A stretch of 64,000 bases of DNA from Streptomyces sp. NRRL WC-3626 (GTDB lineage: Bacteria; Actinomycetota; Actinomycetes; Streptomycetales; Streptomycetaceae): the NCBI RefSeq assembly GCF_000718785.1, contig NZ_JOCA01000015.1, positions 107,044 through 171,043 of the forward strand. The letters run 5' to 3'. Made by a program: the position numbers and the translations under genes. This document shows, piece after piece, positions 44,482 to 52,461 of this stretch (position 1 is the first letter of the stretch; each line of letters opens with the position of its first letter). The notes beneath the pieces were generated by a model. The model did not search any database. It was not told the origin of the DNA and was given only the letters and a program-made list of their open reading frames with translations.

Positions 44482-45480
44482 CTACAGCACGATCAGATTG
44501 ACCAGCCCGAACGACAGCGCCGCCACCACCGCCGCAGCCGGCATCGTGATGAACCAGCCGAGAACGATGTTCTTGGCAACCCCCCACCGCACGGCGTTGA
44601 CCCGCTTCGTCGCCCCCACACCCATGATCGCCGACGTGATCACATGCGTCGTGGAAATCGGCGCGTGGAACAGGAACGCCGACCCGAACATGATCGACGC
44701 CCCCGTCGTCTCCGCCGCGAACCCCTGAGGCGGATCAAGCTCAATGATCTTCCGCCCCAACGTCCGCATGATCCGCCAGCCCCCCGCATACGTCCCCGCG
44801 GACAGCATCAACGCACAAGCGATCTTCACCCACACCGGAATCGGATCGCCGTATTCCTCGACATCCGCGATGACCAGCGCCATCACCACGATGCCCATGG
44901 TCTTCTGCGCGTCCTGCAGACCATGCCCCAGCGCCATCCCCGCCGCGGAAACGGTCTGCGCGATCCGGAACCCGCGCTTCGCCTTGTGCGGATTGGCCCG
45001 CCGGAACATCCACAGGATGGCCGTCATCACCAGATAACCGGCCAGCAAACCCACGATCGGCGACACGAACATCGGAATGACGATCTTGTCGACCACTCCG
45101 TGCCAGTAAACGGTCGTCCCGCCGGCGAGCGCCGCCCCGACCATGCCCCCGAACAGCGCGTGCGACGACGAGGACGGCAACCCGAAGTACCAGGTGATGA
45201 GGTTCCAGACGATCGCCCCGACCAGCGCGGCGAAGAGGATCCCCATCCCCTTCGACCCCTCGGGCGTCTGGATCACCCCCTCGCTGACGGTCTTGGCGAC
45301 CCCGGACCCCATGAACGCGCCGGCGAGGTTCATCACGGCCGCCATCGCCAGCGCCGCCCGTGGCGTGAGCGCCCGCGTCGACACGGACGTGGCGATCGCG
45401 TTGGCGGAGTCGTGGAAACCGTTCGTGTACGTGAAGAAGAGCGCGACGCCAATGGTCACGACCAGAGCAAGGGTGTCCAT
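44482..45480 (-). CDS. pitH1: Low-affinity inorganic phosphate transporter Pit (PitH1)
   Basis: The 332-residue protein has the two PHO4-family signatures, TNGFHDSANAIATSV near the N-terminus and FLFHAPISTTHVITSAIMG near the C-terminus, within about ten membrane helices. It carries metal-phosphate across the membrane using the proton gradient. In S. coelicolor the copy next to pst is pitH1. It lies eight bases downstream of its DUF47 partner gene. A second phosphate system is thus placed tail to tail with pst. Confidence 0.94.
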   Translation of the reverse strand: MDTLALVVTIGVALFFTYTNGFHDSANAIATSVSTRALTPRAALAMAAVMNLAGAFMGSGVAKTVSEGVIQTPEGSKGMGILFAALVGAIVWNLITWYFGLPSSSSHALFGGMVGAALAGGTTVYWHGVVDKIVIPMFVSPIVGLLAGYLVMTAILWMFRRANPHKAKRGFRIAQTVSAAGMALGHGLQDAQKTMGIVVMALVIADVEEYGDPIPVWVKIACALMLSAGTYAGGWRIMRTLGRKIIELDPPQGFAAETTGASIMFGSAFLFHAPISTTHVITSAIMGVGATKRVNAVRWGVAKNIVLGWFITMPAAAVVAALSFGLVNLIVL

Positions 45481-45487
45481 GAAAGGC

Positions 45488-46108
45488 TCAGGACTCCTTG
45501 ACGGCGATGGTCTCCACCGTGTTCGCCACGTGCTCGAAGGCGTCGGCCGCTTCCTCGAGCACGTCCACGACCTGCTTGAGCTTCAGTACCTCGATCGCGT
45601 CGTACTTGCCGTTGAAGAGGTGGGCGAGCAGCTTGCGGTGGATCTGGTCGGCCTGGTTCTCCAGCCGGTTGACCTCGATCCAGTACTCGGTGAGGTTCTC
45701 CATCGTGCGCAGGTGCGGCATGGCCTCCGCGGTGAGCTCGGCCGCGCGCGCCAGGACCTCGATCTGCTGCTCGACGCCTTTGGGCAGTTCCTCGATGTTG
45801 TAGAGGACGACGAGGTCGACGGCCTCCTCCATGAAGTCCATGATGTCGTCGAGGGACGACGCGAGGGAGTAGATGTCCTCACGGTCGAACGGCGTGATGA
45901 ACGAGGAGTTCAACTGGTGGAAGATCGCATGCGTGGCGTCGTCACCTGCGTGTTCCGCGGCCCGCATACGCTCTGCGATCTCGGCCCGGGCGGAGGGGTC
46001 CGCCCCGAGCAGTTCCATCAGGAGCTTCGAGCCCGTGACGATGTTGTCCGCGGACGCGGCGAACATGTCGTAGAAGCTCGTCTCCCTGGGGGTCAGACGA
46101 AAGCGCAC
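45488..46108 (-). CDS. PhoU-like DUF47 protein (Pit accessory)
   Basis: The 206-residue protein is all helical, with the DUF47 pattern: FYDMFAASADNIVTGSKLL, EHAGDDATHAIFHQLNSSFITPFDREDIYSLASSLDDIMD and NRLENQADQIHRKL. Repeated E/D-x-x-x-D and H residues form metal-cluster sites as in PhoU. DUF47 genes are normally placed before pit and are thought to regulate or couple the transporter. It is not the PhoU that silences PhoR. The two genes are eight bases apart. Confidence 0.92.
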   Translation of the reverse strand: MRFRLTPRETSFYDMFAASADNIVTGSKLLMELLGADPSARAEIAERMRAAEHAGDDATHAIFHQLNSSFITPFDREDIYSLASSLDDIMDFMEEAVDLVVLYNIEELPKGVEQQIEVLARAAELTAEAMPHLRTMENLTEYWIEVNRLENQADQIHRKLLAHLFNGKYDAIEVLKLKQVVDVLEEAADAFEHVANTVETIAVKES

Positions 46109-46297
46109 GTGGGGTCCTCGGTATGCATCGGTTTCGGTCAGGCTGATGCTAGGCGCATCACCCGGTCACAGCTAACGGGCCGCTCACCAGTGTCGCCCAT
46201 AGGACAGAGTGATGAGTACGGGGGCGGTCCGAGGCCTGTTTCCGGCCGTAGCACCTGCCGTCGGCCAAGAGGCCTATACCCAGCAAAGTTCGGTACC

Positions 46298-46318
46298 ATA
46301 TACCCACCAGGGGTATAT
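46298..46318. promoter_or_regulatory. CsoR operator ATATACCC-N5-GGGTATAT
   Basis: ATATACCC (46298-46305) and GGGTATAT (46311-46318) are an interrupted perfect palindrome matching the known CsoR box, which has a G/C-run centre and TATA ends. It lies 30 bases before the csoR ATG and so implies autoregulation. Copper binding would release the protein. Confidence 0.85.
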
Positions 46319-46347
46319 GTCGCCCGCCAGTGCACCAGGAGGACGCG

Positions 46348-46680
46348 ATGACGGACACCACAGATGCCGCGGCCATCGTGACCGACCACGACCGCGGCAT
46401 CCACGGGTACCACCACCAGAAGCAGGAGCACCTCAAACGGCTGCGCCGTATCGAGGGCCAGATCCGCGGCCTGCAGCGGATGGTCGACGAGGACGTGTAC
46501 TGCATCGACATACTCACCCAGGTGTCCGCCTCCACGAAGGCGCTGCAGTCGTTCGCGCTGCAACTGCTGGAGGAGCACCTGCGCCACTGCGTCGCGGACG
46601 CGGCCGTCAAGGGCGGCGACGAGATCGACGCGAAGGTCAAGGAAGCGACGCAGGCCATCGCCCGCATGCTCCGCACCTGA
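46348..46680 (+). CDS. csoR: CsoR, copper-sensing repressor
   Basis: The 110-residue four-helix-bundle protein has Cys52, His77 and Cys81, spaced as the copper ligands of CsoR (Cys-x24-His-x3-Cys). A helix with KRLRRIEGQIRGLQRMVDED is the family hallmark. The ATG follows AGGAGG. S. lividans CsoR, from the same genomic place, controls copper export genes; no such genes lie beside it here, so it acts at distance. It is divergent from the pit operon. Confidence 0.95.
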   Translation: MTDTTDAAAIVTDHDRGIHGYHHQKQEHLKRLRRIEGQIRGLQRMVDEDVYCIDILTQVSASTKALQSFALQLLEEHLRHCVADAAVKGGDEIDAKVKEATQAIARMLRT

Positions 46681-46694
46681 CCGCCCTGCCCGCC

Positions 46695-46880
46695 TCAGCC
46701 GCCGGCGGGCCCGTCCCGCGTCTCGGCCACCCTGAGCACCTCGTCGATGCTCTCCAGGCTGAGCCGGTCCTCGGCATTGGAGGCGGCGATGATCAGCTCG
46801 CCGCAGAGTTCGATCTCGGCGAGCGCCACGTGGTCCTGAACCGGAACCGTCCCACCGCCGAGCGGTGCCACGCGCCTCAC
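46695..46880 (-). CDS. Small conserved Streptomyces protein with an IELxGELIIAASNAEDRLSL motif
   Basis: The protein of about 61 residues contains IELCGELIIAASNAEDRLSL followed by ESIDEVLRV, a pattern that recurs in many small streptomycete proteins of unknown role. The region is helical and acidic. The GTG at 46880 is one possible start; a GTG at 46871 with GTGAGG upstream is another. It converges with csoR. Confidence 0.65.
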   Translation of the reverse strand: MRRVAPLGGGTVPVQDHVALAEIELCGELIIAASNAEDRLSLESIDEVLRVAETRDGPAGG

Positions 46881-46961
46881 CTCACTCTGTCGTCACCGAC
46901 TTCCTAGAGTAGGGAGCGCCCTACACACCGCGCATGGCACGGAAGGGCTAGTTCAGGCCGG

Positions 46962-47774
46962 TCACTCCTCGGCGATCCGCCCCGCGTAGATGTCGTCGCC
47001 GTGCGGCAGCCGTACGTCGGCGGCGACCCCGAAGTCGTACAGCAGCGTGGTCGAGGCGACCGCGACGGGCTCCTCCTGTCGGCCGTTGACGAAGCTGAAC
47101 CGGTGCCGGAGCTTGCGGATCCGCCCGTCGTCGTCGAGGTAGACGTCGAACGGCACCCGCGCGGTGGCGAAGCCGGTCGCCGCCGCGCCGAGCGACTCCT
47201 GGTTGGCGCCGGACGCCTCCCGCGAGGCCTCCCGCAGATCGGCGGTCCCCCGGTAGTGGCGCACCTTCGCCCCGGCGACCTCGGTCCGCCCGACGAACGT
47301 CGCCGACCGGGTCCCGCGCAGCACCTCGGCGGCGGCGTACGGATCGGTGGCCCCGCCGGTGACGAGGTTCCCGTCGGACAGCGTCCCCGTGTCCACCCGT
47401 ACCCACTTGTCGGCGGGCACGCCGGCCCCCCGGTTCTTCATGAACAGCGCACCGGGAGCGAGCAGTTCGGTGATGGGCCGCCGTACGGTCCCGCCCGCCG
47501 GGTCCTGCGGCAGCATCACCTTCAGCCGTCCGAGCCGCCTCCGGTAGTCGTAGACACCTTCGCCCCGGATGGTGACCCGGGTCCCGCCGGTCGCCATCTC
47601 CAGGGAGGTGGTCGCCTTGGAACTCCCGGCGGCGACGAGCGCGTCGGCGGCCTCCCGCAACACCCGCACCGGATCCCCGGCAGGCGCCCCCGCGGTCGCG
47701 GCACCACTGCTCCCACAGCCCCCGAGGCAGCACAGCACCCCGAATCCAGCCATCACGCCGCGCATCCGAGCCAT
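46962..47774 (-). CDS. Predicted lipoprotein, LppX/LprG-like
   Basis: The 270-residue protein has a signal peptide ending in the lipobox LGGC (Cys20), after which the chain is exported. The mature part resembles the actinobacterial LprG/LppX fold: SSKATTSLEMATGGTRVTIRGEGVYD, KWVRVDTG and a late VPFDVYLDDDGRIRKL with FSFVNG. Relatives carry lipids or glycolipids across the envelope. It is divergent from the small Cys-rich gene, sharing 44 bases of promoter. Confidence 0.87.
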   Translation of the reverse strand: MARMRGVMAGFGVLCCLGGCGSSGAATAGAPAGDPVRVLREAADALVAAGSSKATTSLEMATGGTRVTIRGEGVYDYRRRLGRLKVMLPQDPAGGTVRRPITELLAPGALFMKNRGAGVPADKWVRVDTGTLSDGNLVTGGATDPYAAAEVLRGTRSATFVGRTEVAGAKVRHYRGTADLREASREASGANQESLGAAATGFATARVPFDVYLDDDGRIRKLRHRFSFVNGRQEEPVAVASTTLLYDFGVAADVRLPHGDDIYAGRIAEE

Positions 47775-47818
47775 GTCAGGGTTAACGACCGGTAATGGCC
47801 CGCGTTACCGTGGTCGAC

Positions 47819-47974
47819 GTGCCCCAAGAGGACGACCCTCCACCCCACACGACGACCACCACCGAACAGGGCCCCTTCTGCACGGCCCACTGCACCTGCG
47901 GCTGGCGAGGCCCGGCCCGCCGAGCCAGAAGCCAGGCCAGAAAAGACGCCCAATCCCACACCACCCCCGCCTAG
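47819..47974 (+). CDS. Small Cys-rich protein (51 residues)
   Basis: A GTG seven bases after TACCGT (with TTAACG as the -35 box at 18 bases) starts a 51-codon frame. The product has a Pro/Thr-rich N-terminus and a core FCTAHCTCGWRGPARRARSQ, with a C-x3-C-x-C cluster that could bind zinc. The CGWRGPARRAR block is familiar from streptomycete small proteins of unknown role. The stop codon TAG coincides with the first bases of a dispersed repeat, so the original C-terminus may have been altered. Confidence 0.7.
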   Translation: MPQEDDPPPHTTTTTEQGPFCTAHCTCGWRGPARRARSQARKDAQSHTTPA

Positions 47975-48120
47975 CTGCGGGCACAGCTGCGGGCAATCGT
48001 GCCGCTGGGGCGGCACGGGTGGGCGCAGCGGCACCCCCTCCAGCGGGGCGAGCGCACACCCACCCCCGTCCACCAGTCACCGAGGTGTGGGCTGAACGGG
48101 GGGGGCGTGACACAGCCCGG
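47972..48120. repeat. Dispersed GC-rich repeat (locus d)
   Basis: The copy starts at TAGCTGCGGGC (the TAG also ends the small Cys-rich gene), has a partial duplication of AGCTGCGGGC, then GTGCCGCTGGGGCGGCAC, GGGTGGGCGCAGC, CCCCTCCAGCGGGGCGAGCG. It continues into GAGGTGTGGGCTGAACGGGG and CAGCCCGGCGTCAGCGGG, which match the bases downstream of locus c. Confidence 0.8.
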
Positions 48121-48150
48121 CGTCAGCGGGAGGCCCGCGGAGAGCGACGG

Positions 48151-48855
48151 CTACGCCGCGAGGTCCCGCTTCTCCGCCCCCGCCGACCCCTGCCGCGCAT
48201 CCCCCGACGCGACCCGCCCCCGCGAGACCCGAGGCCGGGCGGACACCAGCCACCCACCCCGAGGCGACCGCTCCACCGCCCGCATCAACGGCGTCAGCAA
48301 GGCCATGGCCAGCGGCGACAGCAGCAACGCCACCGCGGTCCCGAGCGCCAGCCCACCCACGACGTCAGTCGGATAGTGCACACCCATGTACACCCGGATG
48401 AACCCGCCCAACAGCCCCAGCACCAGCCCGACCAGCCCCAACCGCCGGTTGACCAGGAACAGCCCCACCGCCAACGCCATGCACAGCGTCGCGTGATCAC
48501 TCACGAACGAGTAATCGTTCTTTCCGTCGACCAGAACCTCGAGCCCCTCATGGTCGAGGAACGGCCGCCGCCTCTCCACGAACCCCCGGATCGGCACATT
48601 CACCAGCACGGCGACGCCCGCGGCGAGCGGGGCCCACACCAGGGCCGCCACCGCCGGCGCGGCCTCCTCGCCGCCCCGCCGCCTGACACCCCACCAGCAC
48701 CACACCAGCAGCCCGATCAGGGCGAACAGCAGCCCGAACTCCCCCACGAACTCCATGAGGTGGTCCAGCCACGGCGGCGCGGCCTTCGCCAGGCCATTGA
48801 TGTCGTACAGCAGGTCGACGTCGGGGTTCGACCCGGAATCGGCGAGTCCAGCCAT
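48151..48855 (-). CDS. PAP2-family membrane phosphatase
   Basis: The 234-residue protein has about five to six membrane helices and the phosphatase motifs RGFVERRRP (motif C1, Arg for Lys), SFVSDHAT (C2, variant of PSGH) and RVYMGVHYPTDVVGG (C3). Such enzymes dephosphorylate lipid phosphates such as undecaprenyl pyrophosphate or phosphatidic acid. The C-terminal 50 residues are basic and cytoplasmic. AAGGGG precedes the ATG by ten bases. Confidence 0.9.
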   Translation of the reverse strand: MAGLADSGSNPDVDLLYDINGLAKAAPPWLDHLMEFVGEFGLLFALIGLLVWCWWGVRRRGGEEAAPAVAALVWAPLAAGVAVLVNVPIRGFVERRRPFLDHEGLEVLVDGKNDYSFVSDHATLCMALAVGLFLVNRRLGLVGLVLGLLGGFIRVYMGVHYPTDVVGGLALGTAVALLLSPLAMALLTPLMRAVERSPRGGWLVSARPRVSRGRVASGDARQGSAGAEKRDLAA

Positions 48856-49068
48856 GTCGCTGCGGCCCCTTCGTCATATATGTTCCGGCGCACCGTTCGC
48901 ACGCCTCTCCTGCCACCCCCGTGGTTTGTAGATCCGCTCTTTCGCTCGGCTACGACAACAGGAACGCACGGTCCCCATTGATACGTTCCACACTCCACCG
49001 AATGATCACGCAGACGTTATCGAAGAGAGACGCATCTCCGCAGCTCAGGGGGGCGGTTGACGCTCCGC

Positions 49069-50073
49069 TCACACAGTGGTGGGGAGCGCTTTCGCGCCAT
49101 CTTCGGTGACGCGTGTGGCACCAAAGTAGTCAGGAGTGTCGATCGGGTCGAATCGGATCACCGCATTGGTCCGGGGCGCGTCGATCATGTACCCGCCTCC
49201 GACATAAATGCCCACATGCCGGATCGCGCGGGAATTGGTGAGGTCGTCCGAGAAGAACACCAGATCGCCCGGAAGCAGTTCGTCCCGGCTGGGATGCGGC
49301 CCCGCGTTGTACTGATCGTTCGCCACACGCGGCAGCGTGATCCCGACACTCTCGTACGCGGCCTTGGTCAACCCCGAGCAGTCGAACCGTCCGCCCTGCT
49401 CAGGCGTACCGTTACCGCCCCACAGATACAACGTCCCCAGCTTCGACTGCGCGTACGAGATCGCCCCCGCAGCCTGCTTCGAAGGATCCACCCGCCCCAC
49501 GGGCGCGGCGAAGCTCTCCTCCAGCGCCCGGATCCGCTTGACGTAGTTCTGGGTCTCCTCGTACGGCGGGACGCCTCCGTACTTGATCACCGCGTACGCC
49601 CCGGCGTTGTACGAGGCCAGCATGTTTTCGGTCAGATTCCCGCCGACGTCCTTCACATAGGACGCCAGCGAGCAGTCGTACATCGCCGCCGACGGGATCG
49701 CGTCCGCCGGGTCCCATACGTCGCGGTCCCCGTCCCCGTCCCCGTCGATCCCGTGGGTGGCCCACGTACCGGGGATGAACTGGGCGATGCCCTGCGCCGC
49801 CGCGTGACTCTGCGCCTTCGGGTTGAACCCGCTCTCCTGGTAGAGCTGCGCGGCGAGCAGCGCCGGGTTGATGGCAGGGCAGGAGTTGCCCCACTTCTGT
49901 ACGAGCGCCTGGTACGCGGCGGGCACGCTCCCCTTGGCCAGCGACTTGGACGTCCCGCCGGCGACCCCGTTGGCGAGGTTCCCGGCGATGACGTAGACCC
50001 CGACGACGAGCAGCATCACGAAGGCGAGCCCGGAACTGACGGCGATCCCCGCCGCGACCCACGCCTTACGCAC
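49069..50073 (-). CDS. Bifunctional peptidoglycan hydrolase: lytic transglycosylase + NlpC/P60
   Basis: The 334-residue protein has one N-terminal membrane anchor, an SLT/lysozyme-like domain (catalytic Glu in QLYQESGFNPKAQ, AQGIAQFIPGTWATHG, ENMLASYNAGAYAV) and an NlpC/P60 endopeptidase domain (Cys in RFDCSGLTKAAY, His in RHVGIYVGG). This fusion is typical of the VirB1-like wall-opening enzyme of Gram-positive type IV secretion loci. It lies near the cmd operon, although on the opposite strand. GTG at 50073 (GAGGGG upstream) is preferred over a TTG at 50079. Confidence 0.9.
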   Translation of the reverse strand: MRKAWVAAGIAVSSGLAFVMLLVVGVYVIAGNLANGVAGGTSKSLAKGSVPAAYQALVQKWGNSCPAINPALLAAQLYQESGFNPKAQSHAAAQGIAQFIPGTWATHGIDGDGDGDRDVWDPADAIPSAAMYDCSLASYVKDVGGNLTENMLASYNAGAYAVIKYGGVPPYEETQNYVKRIRALEESFAAPVGRVDPSKQAAGAISYAQSKLGTLYLWGGNGTPEQGGRFDCSGLTKAAYESVGITLPRVANDQYNAGPHPSRDELLPGDLVFFSDDLTNSRAIRHVGIYVGGGYMIDAPRTNAVIRFDPIDTPDYFGATRVTEDGAKALPTTV

Positions 50074-50172
50074 CGTCAACCGCCCCTCGCCGTACGGCAG
50101 TCCCCCGCCGCACGTCAGTGTAGGGGCGGCGACCCCTCTTCGGCATGATCACGCGTGACATTGGCGCGGTTG

Positions 50173-50625
50173 CTACGTGCGCGTGTCCGACCGCGCCGGG
50201 CCGCGCCATCCGCACTCCGCCCACAGCACCTTCCCGCCGCCCGGTTCGCCCAGCAGGGAGGCGCCCCAGGAGTCGGCGTACGCCCGTACGAGGCCCAGGC
50301 CGCGTCCGCCCTCCGAGGCTCCGTGCGGCATGGCGCCGTGGACGAGGCCGGCGCCCAGGCCGGAGGGGATGGCCGGGTCCTTGTCCCATACGCCCACCCG
50401 GAGCCGGCCGGACTCCGTCGGCCGGATGTGGAGGGCGTACGGGCCGCCGGTGTGCAGATGGGCGTTGGTCAGCAGCTCCGAGGCGAGCAGTTCGGCCGTG
50501 GGGGTGAGTTCGCCGAGGTTGTAGGCGGACAGTACGGATCGCAAGGTCGAACGGGCGATCCCCGGTGAGCGTGCATCACGCGCGAGGTGAAGGGTGTAGG
50601 ACCAGGTCGGGGATACGGTGGACAT
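50173..50625 (-). CDS. RsbW-like HATPase_c anti-sigma/regulatory kinase
   Basis: The 150-residue protein has the GHKL pocket: Asn box in SELLTNAHLHTGG, VGVWDKDP and GRGLGLVRAYA. It is a stand-alone ATP-binding domain of the type that phosphorylates or binds anti-sigma antagonists; in Streptomyces these often sit next to XRE-DUF5753 and DUF397 genes (abaA/whiJ groups). The ATG follows GGAG. It is divergent from the XRE gene. Confidence 0.88.
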   Translation of the reverse strand: MSTVSPTWSYTLHLARDARSPGIARSTLRSVLSAYNLGELTPTAELLASELLTNAHLHTGGPYALHIRPTESGRLRVGVWDKDPAIPSGLGAGLVHGAMPHGASEGGRGLGLVRAYADSWGASLLGEPGGGKVLWAECGWRGPARSDTRT

Positions 50626-50744
50626 GGAAGTCTCCGATCAGTGAGGTCAGTTGGGTGCGTGCGAACAGGGGCCCAGTGGCGGTACCGAACCGTCGATCGG
50701 TGCACTTCTGGGCGGGGCGCCTGCAACCAAGCTAGCCGGGCTCA

Positions 50745-50781
50745 GCTAATGCATTAGCCAGTTCTCCAAATCTGCATTAGC
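50745..50781. promoter_or_regulatory. Palindrome GCTAATGCATTAGC plus half site GCATTAGC
   Basis: A perfect 14-base palindrome (50745-50758) and a copy of its right half (50774-50781) sit between the HATPase and XRE-DUF5753 genes. The A/T-rich TAATGCATTA core stands out in this GC-rich DNA. This is the likely operator of the XRE regulator controlling both divergent units. Confidence 0.7.
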
Positions 50782-50827
50782 TTCCACTCGTCTGGGTGAC
50801 CATCACGCCAAGGGAGCGTCAGAAACC

Positions 50828-51673
50828 GTGAGAACCAGCCCGACCGGTCGTCAGCTTCGACTTGGCGCCGAGCTGCGAAAACTGCGCGAGCGCGCGGGAC
50901 TCACCGCCACAGAAGCCGGTCAACTTCTCGGCGTGAAGCAGAACCAGATCAGCAACACGGAAGCCGGGCGCATCGGCGTGAGCCCAGAACGCGTACGCAC
51001 GTTGGCCCACCACTACAAGTGCGGCGATCCGGCCCTCGTCCAGGCCCTCAGCGGCATGGCCGCGGACCGCAAGCGCGGCTGGTGGGAGGAGTACCGCGAG
51101 ATTCTCCCCGCCGCGCTTCTGAACCTGGCCGAAGTCGAACACCACGCAACACGCCTACGCGGCGCCGTGACCGTCCACATCCCCGGCCTGCTACAGACCA
51201 CCGAACACGCTCGCGAACTGTTCCGGCAGGTCGTACCCGAGTTCCCACCCCCGGACATCGAGCACCGGGTGTCCTTCCGCATAAAGCGGCAGGCCGTGCT
51301 GTACCGCGCATCCGCCAACCCGTATCTCGCGGTTATTCACGAGGCCGCGCTACGCATGCAGTTCGGCGGCCCGAAGACCGCCCGCGCGCAACTACAACGC
51401 CTGCTGGACATGAGCGAGCGGGAGCACATCACGATCAGGGTGCTGCCGTTCGCCGCCGGAGGCTTTCCGGGGTCGGGGCAGTCGATCTTCTACTCGCACG
51501 GTCCCATCCCCCAGCTCGACACCGTCCATCTCGACCAGTCCCACGGACCCGTGTTCCTCGACGCCGAGGCGCAGCTGGCCATGTACCGGATCCTGCTCGA
51601 TCGCCTGGACTCCCGGGCACTTACCCCGGAGAAGTCACGCGATGTCATCAACCACCTCGTCCGAGACCTGTGA
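50828..51673 (+). CDS. XRE-family regulator with DUF5753 (WhiJ-type)
   Basis: The 281-residue protein has an N-terminal XRE helix-turn-helix (LRERAGLTATEAGQLLGVKQNQISNTEAGRIG) and a DUF5753 domain (IPGLLQTTEHARELFR, LHVIHEAALRMQFGG-like block VIHEAALRMQFGGPK, ITIRVLPFAAGGFPG). This architecture is that of WhiJ and its many paralogues, which govern development and antibiotic production. AAGGGAG precedes the GTG. It heads a small operon with two DUF397 genes. Confidence 0.92.
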   Translation: MRTSPTGRQLRLGAELRKLRERAGLTATEAGQLLGVKQNQISNTEAGRIGVSPERVRTLAHHYKCGDPALVQALSGMAADRKRGWWEEYREILPAALLNLAEVEHHATRLRGAVTVHIPGLLQTTEHARELFRQVVPEFPPPDIEHRVSFRIKRQAVLYRASANPYLAVIHEAALRMQFGGPKTARAQLQRLLDMSEREHITIRVLPFAAGGFPGSGQSIFYSHGPIPQLDTVHLDQSHGPVFLDAEAQLAMYRILLDRLDSRALTPEKSRDVINHLVRDL

Positions 51674-51684
51674 GAGGAAACCCC

Positions 51685-51879
51685 ATGCCCGGACTCAACT
51701 GGCAGAAGTCATCCCGGTGCGGATCAGGTGACTCCTGCGTGCACATCGCCGCGACCCCCACCGCGATACACATAGCCGAATCCGCCGACCCCGGCGACGC
51801 GATGCTCACCACCAGCCGCACCGCATTCCGCTCCTTCCTCCACGCCGTCAAGACCGTAGGCGTCGGTCGGCCGACCTGA
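51685..51879 (+). CDS. DUF397 protein 1
   Basis: The 64-residue protein has the DUF397 pattern NWQKSSRCGSGDSCVHIA, IHIAESADPG and a C-terminal FRSFLHAV. DUF397 proteins are small partners of XRE-DUF5753 regulators (WhiJ type) and are thought to antagonise or modulate them. The ATG is 11 bases after the XRE stop. GAGAGGAAA lies upstream. Confidence 0.88.
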   Translation: MPGLNWQKSSRCGSGDSCVHIAATPTAIHIAESADPGDAMLTTSRTAFRSFLHAVKTVGVGRPT

Positions 51880-51888
51880 GAGGCGGTC

Positions 51889-52227
51889 ATGCACAGCTCC
51901 CCTTGGCAGAAGTCTTCGCACTGCGGGGAGGGCGACTCCTGCGTCCACGTTGCCGCCACCCCCGCCGCGATTCACATAACCGAGTCCGCCGATCCCGGCG
52001 GAGCCGTCCTCACCACCACCCCCGACGCGTTCAGCGCCCTTCTCCGCTCCCTCAAGGCAGAACCGCACCGGGACCACCGGGCCCCCGCCCTCACCGTGAC
52101 GACCGCCGACGACCGCAGCGTCCGCGTCCACGCCCCCGGCGCTCCCACCGTCACCACCGACCGTCGCCGCTGGGACGCCTTCGTGCTCGGCGTCCAAGCC
52201 GGCGAGTTCGACCACTTCGTGGCGTAG
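51889..52227 (+). CDS. DUF397 protein 2 with a C-terminal extension
   Basis: The 112-residue protein begins like its neighbour (WQKSSHCGEGDSCVHVAATP, IHITESADPG). It has about 40 extra residues ending RRWDAFVLGVQAGEFDHFV, which resembles the usual C-terminal end of DUF397. So it looks like a tandem or extended DUF397. It is nine bases after the first. The two copies probably arose by duplication. Confidence 0.87.
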   Translation: MHSSPWQKSSHCGEGDSCVHVAATPAAIHITESADPGGAVLTTTPDAFSALLRSLKAEPHRDHRAPALTVTTADDRSVRVHAPGAPTVTTDRRRWDAFVLGVQAGEFDHFVA

Positions 52228-52354
52228 CGTCACCAAGAGTTTCACTCAGCGTGATAAACAGAGTGACGATACGACTCTTCCCCCATCGGAGCGCGCCCTT
52301 CGCGGAGACCGGCGCGCGCCGGTGGCAAGCTATTCGTACGAAACCCGCCAACGG

Positions 52355-52385
52355 ATGACGCCAAGTCGACATGCGAAGGCGTCAT
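52355..52385. repeat. Inverted repeat ATGACGCC-N15-GGCGTCAT
   Basis: Perfect eight-base arms at 52355-52362 and 52378-52385 followed by TTTCGG. It lies between the DUF397 genes and the cmd operon, 76 bases before the first cmd ATG. It may be a terminator for the WhiJ-type operon or a binding site for the cmd promoter. Confidence 0.5.
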
Positions 52386-52461
52386 TTTCGGCGACAATGA
52401 GGCCTGACCTCTGCACGACCGCAGAGGGTGCGGAACTACCCATACAGGGGCGGTGACTTAC

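Noticed and set aside
45488..46108. DUF47 gene as the PhoR-silencing PhoU
   Set aside because: It is paired with pit and has the DUF47 rather than the PhoU pattern; a true phoU is not in this window.
35310..48120. Repeats considered as a CRISPR array
   Set aside because: Units are not regularly spaced, spacers are not unique sequences of constant length and no cas genes are present.
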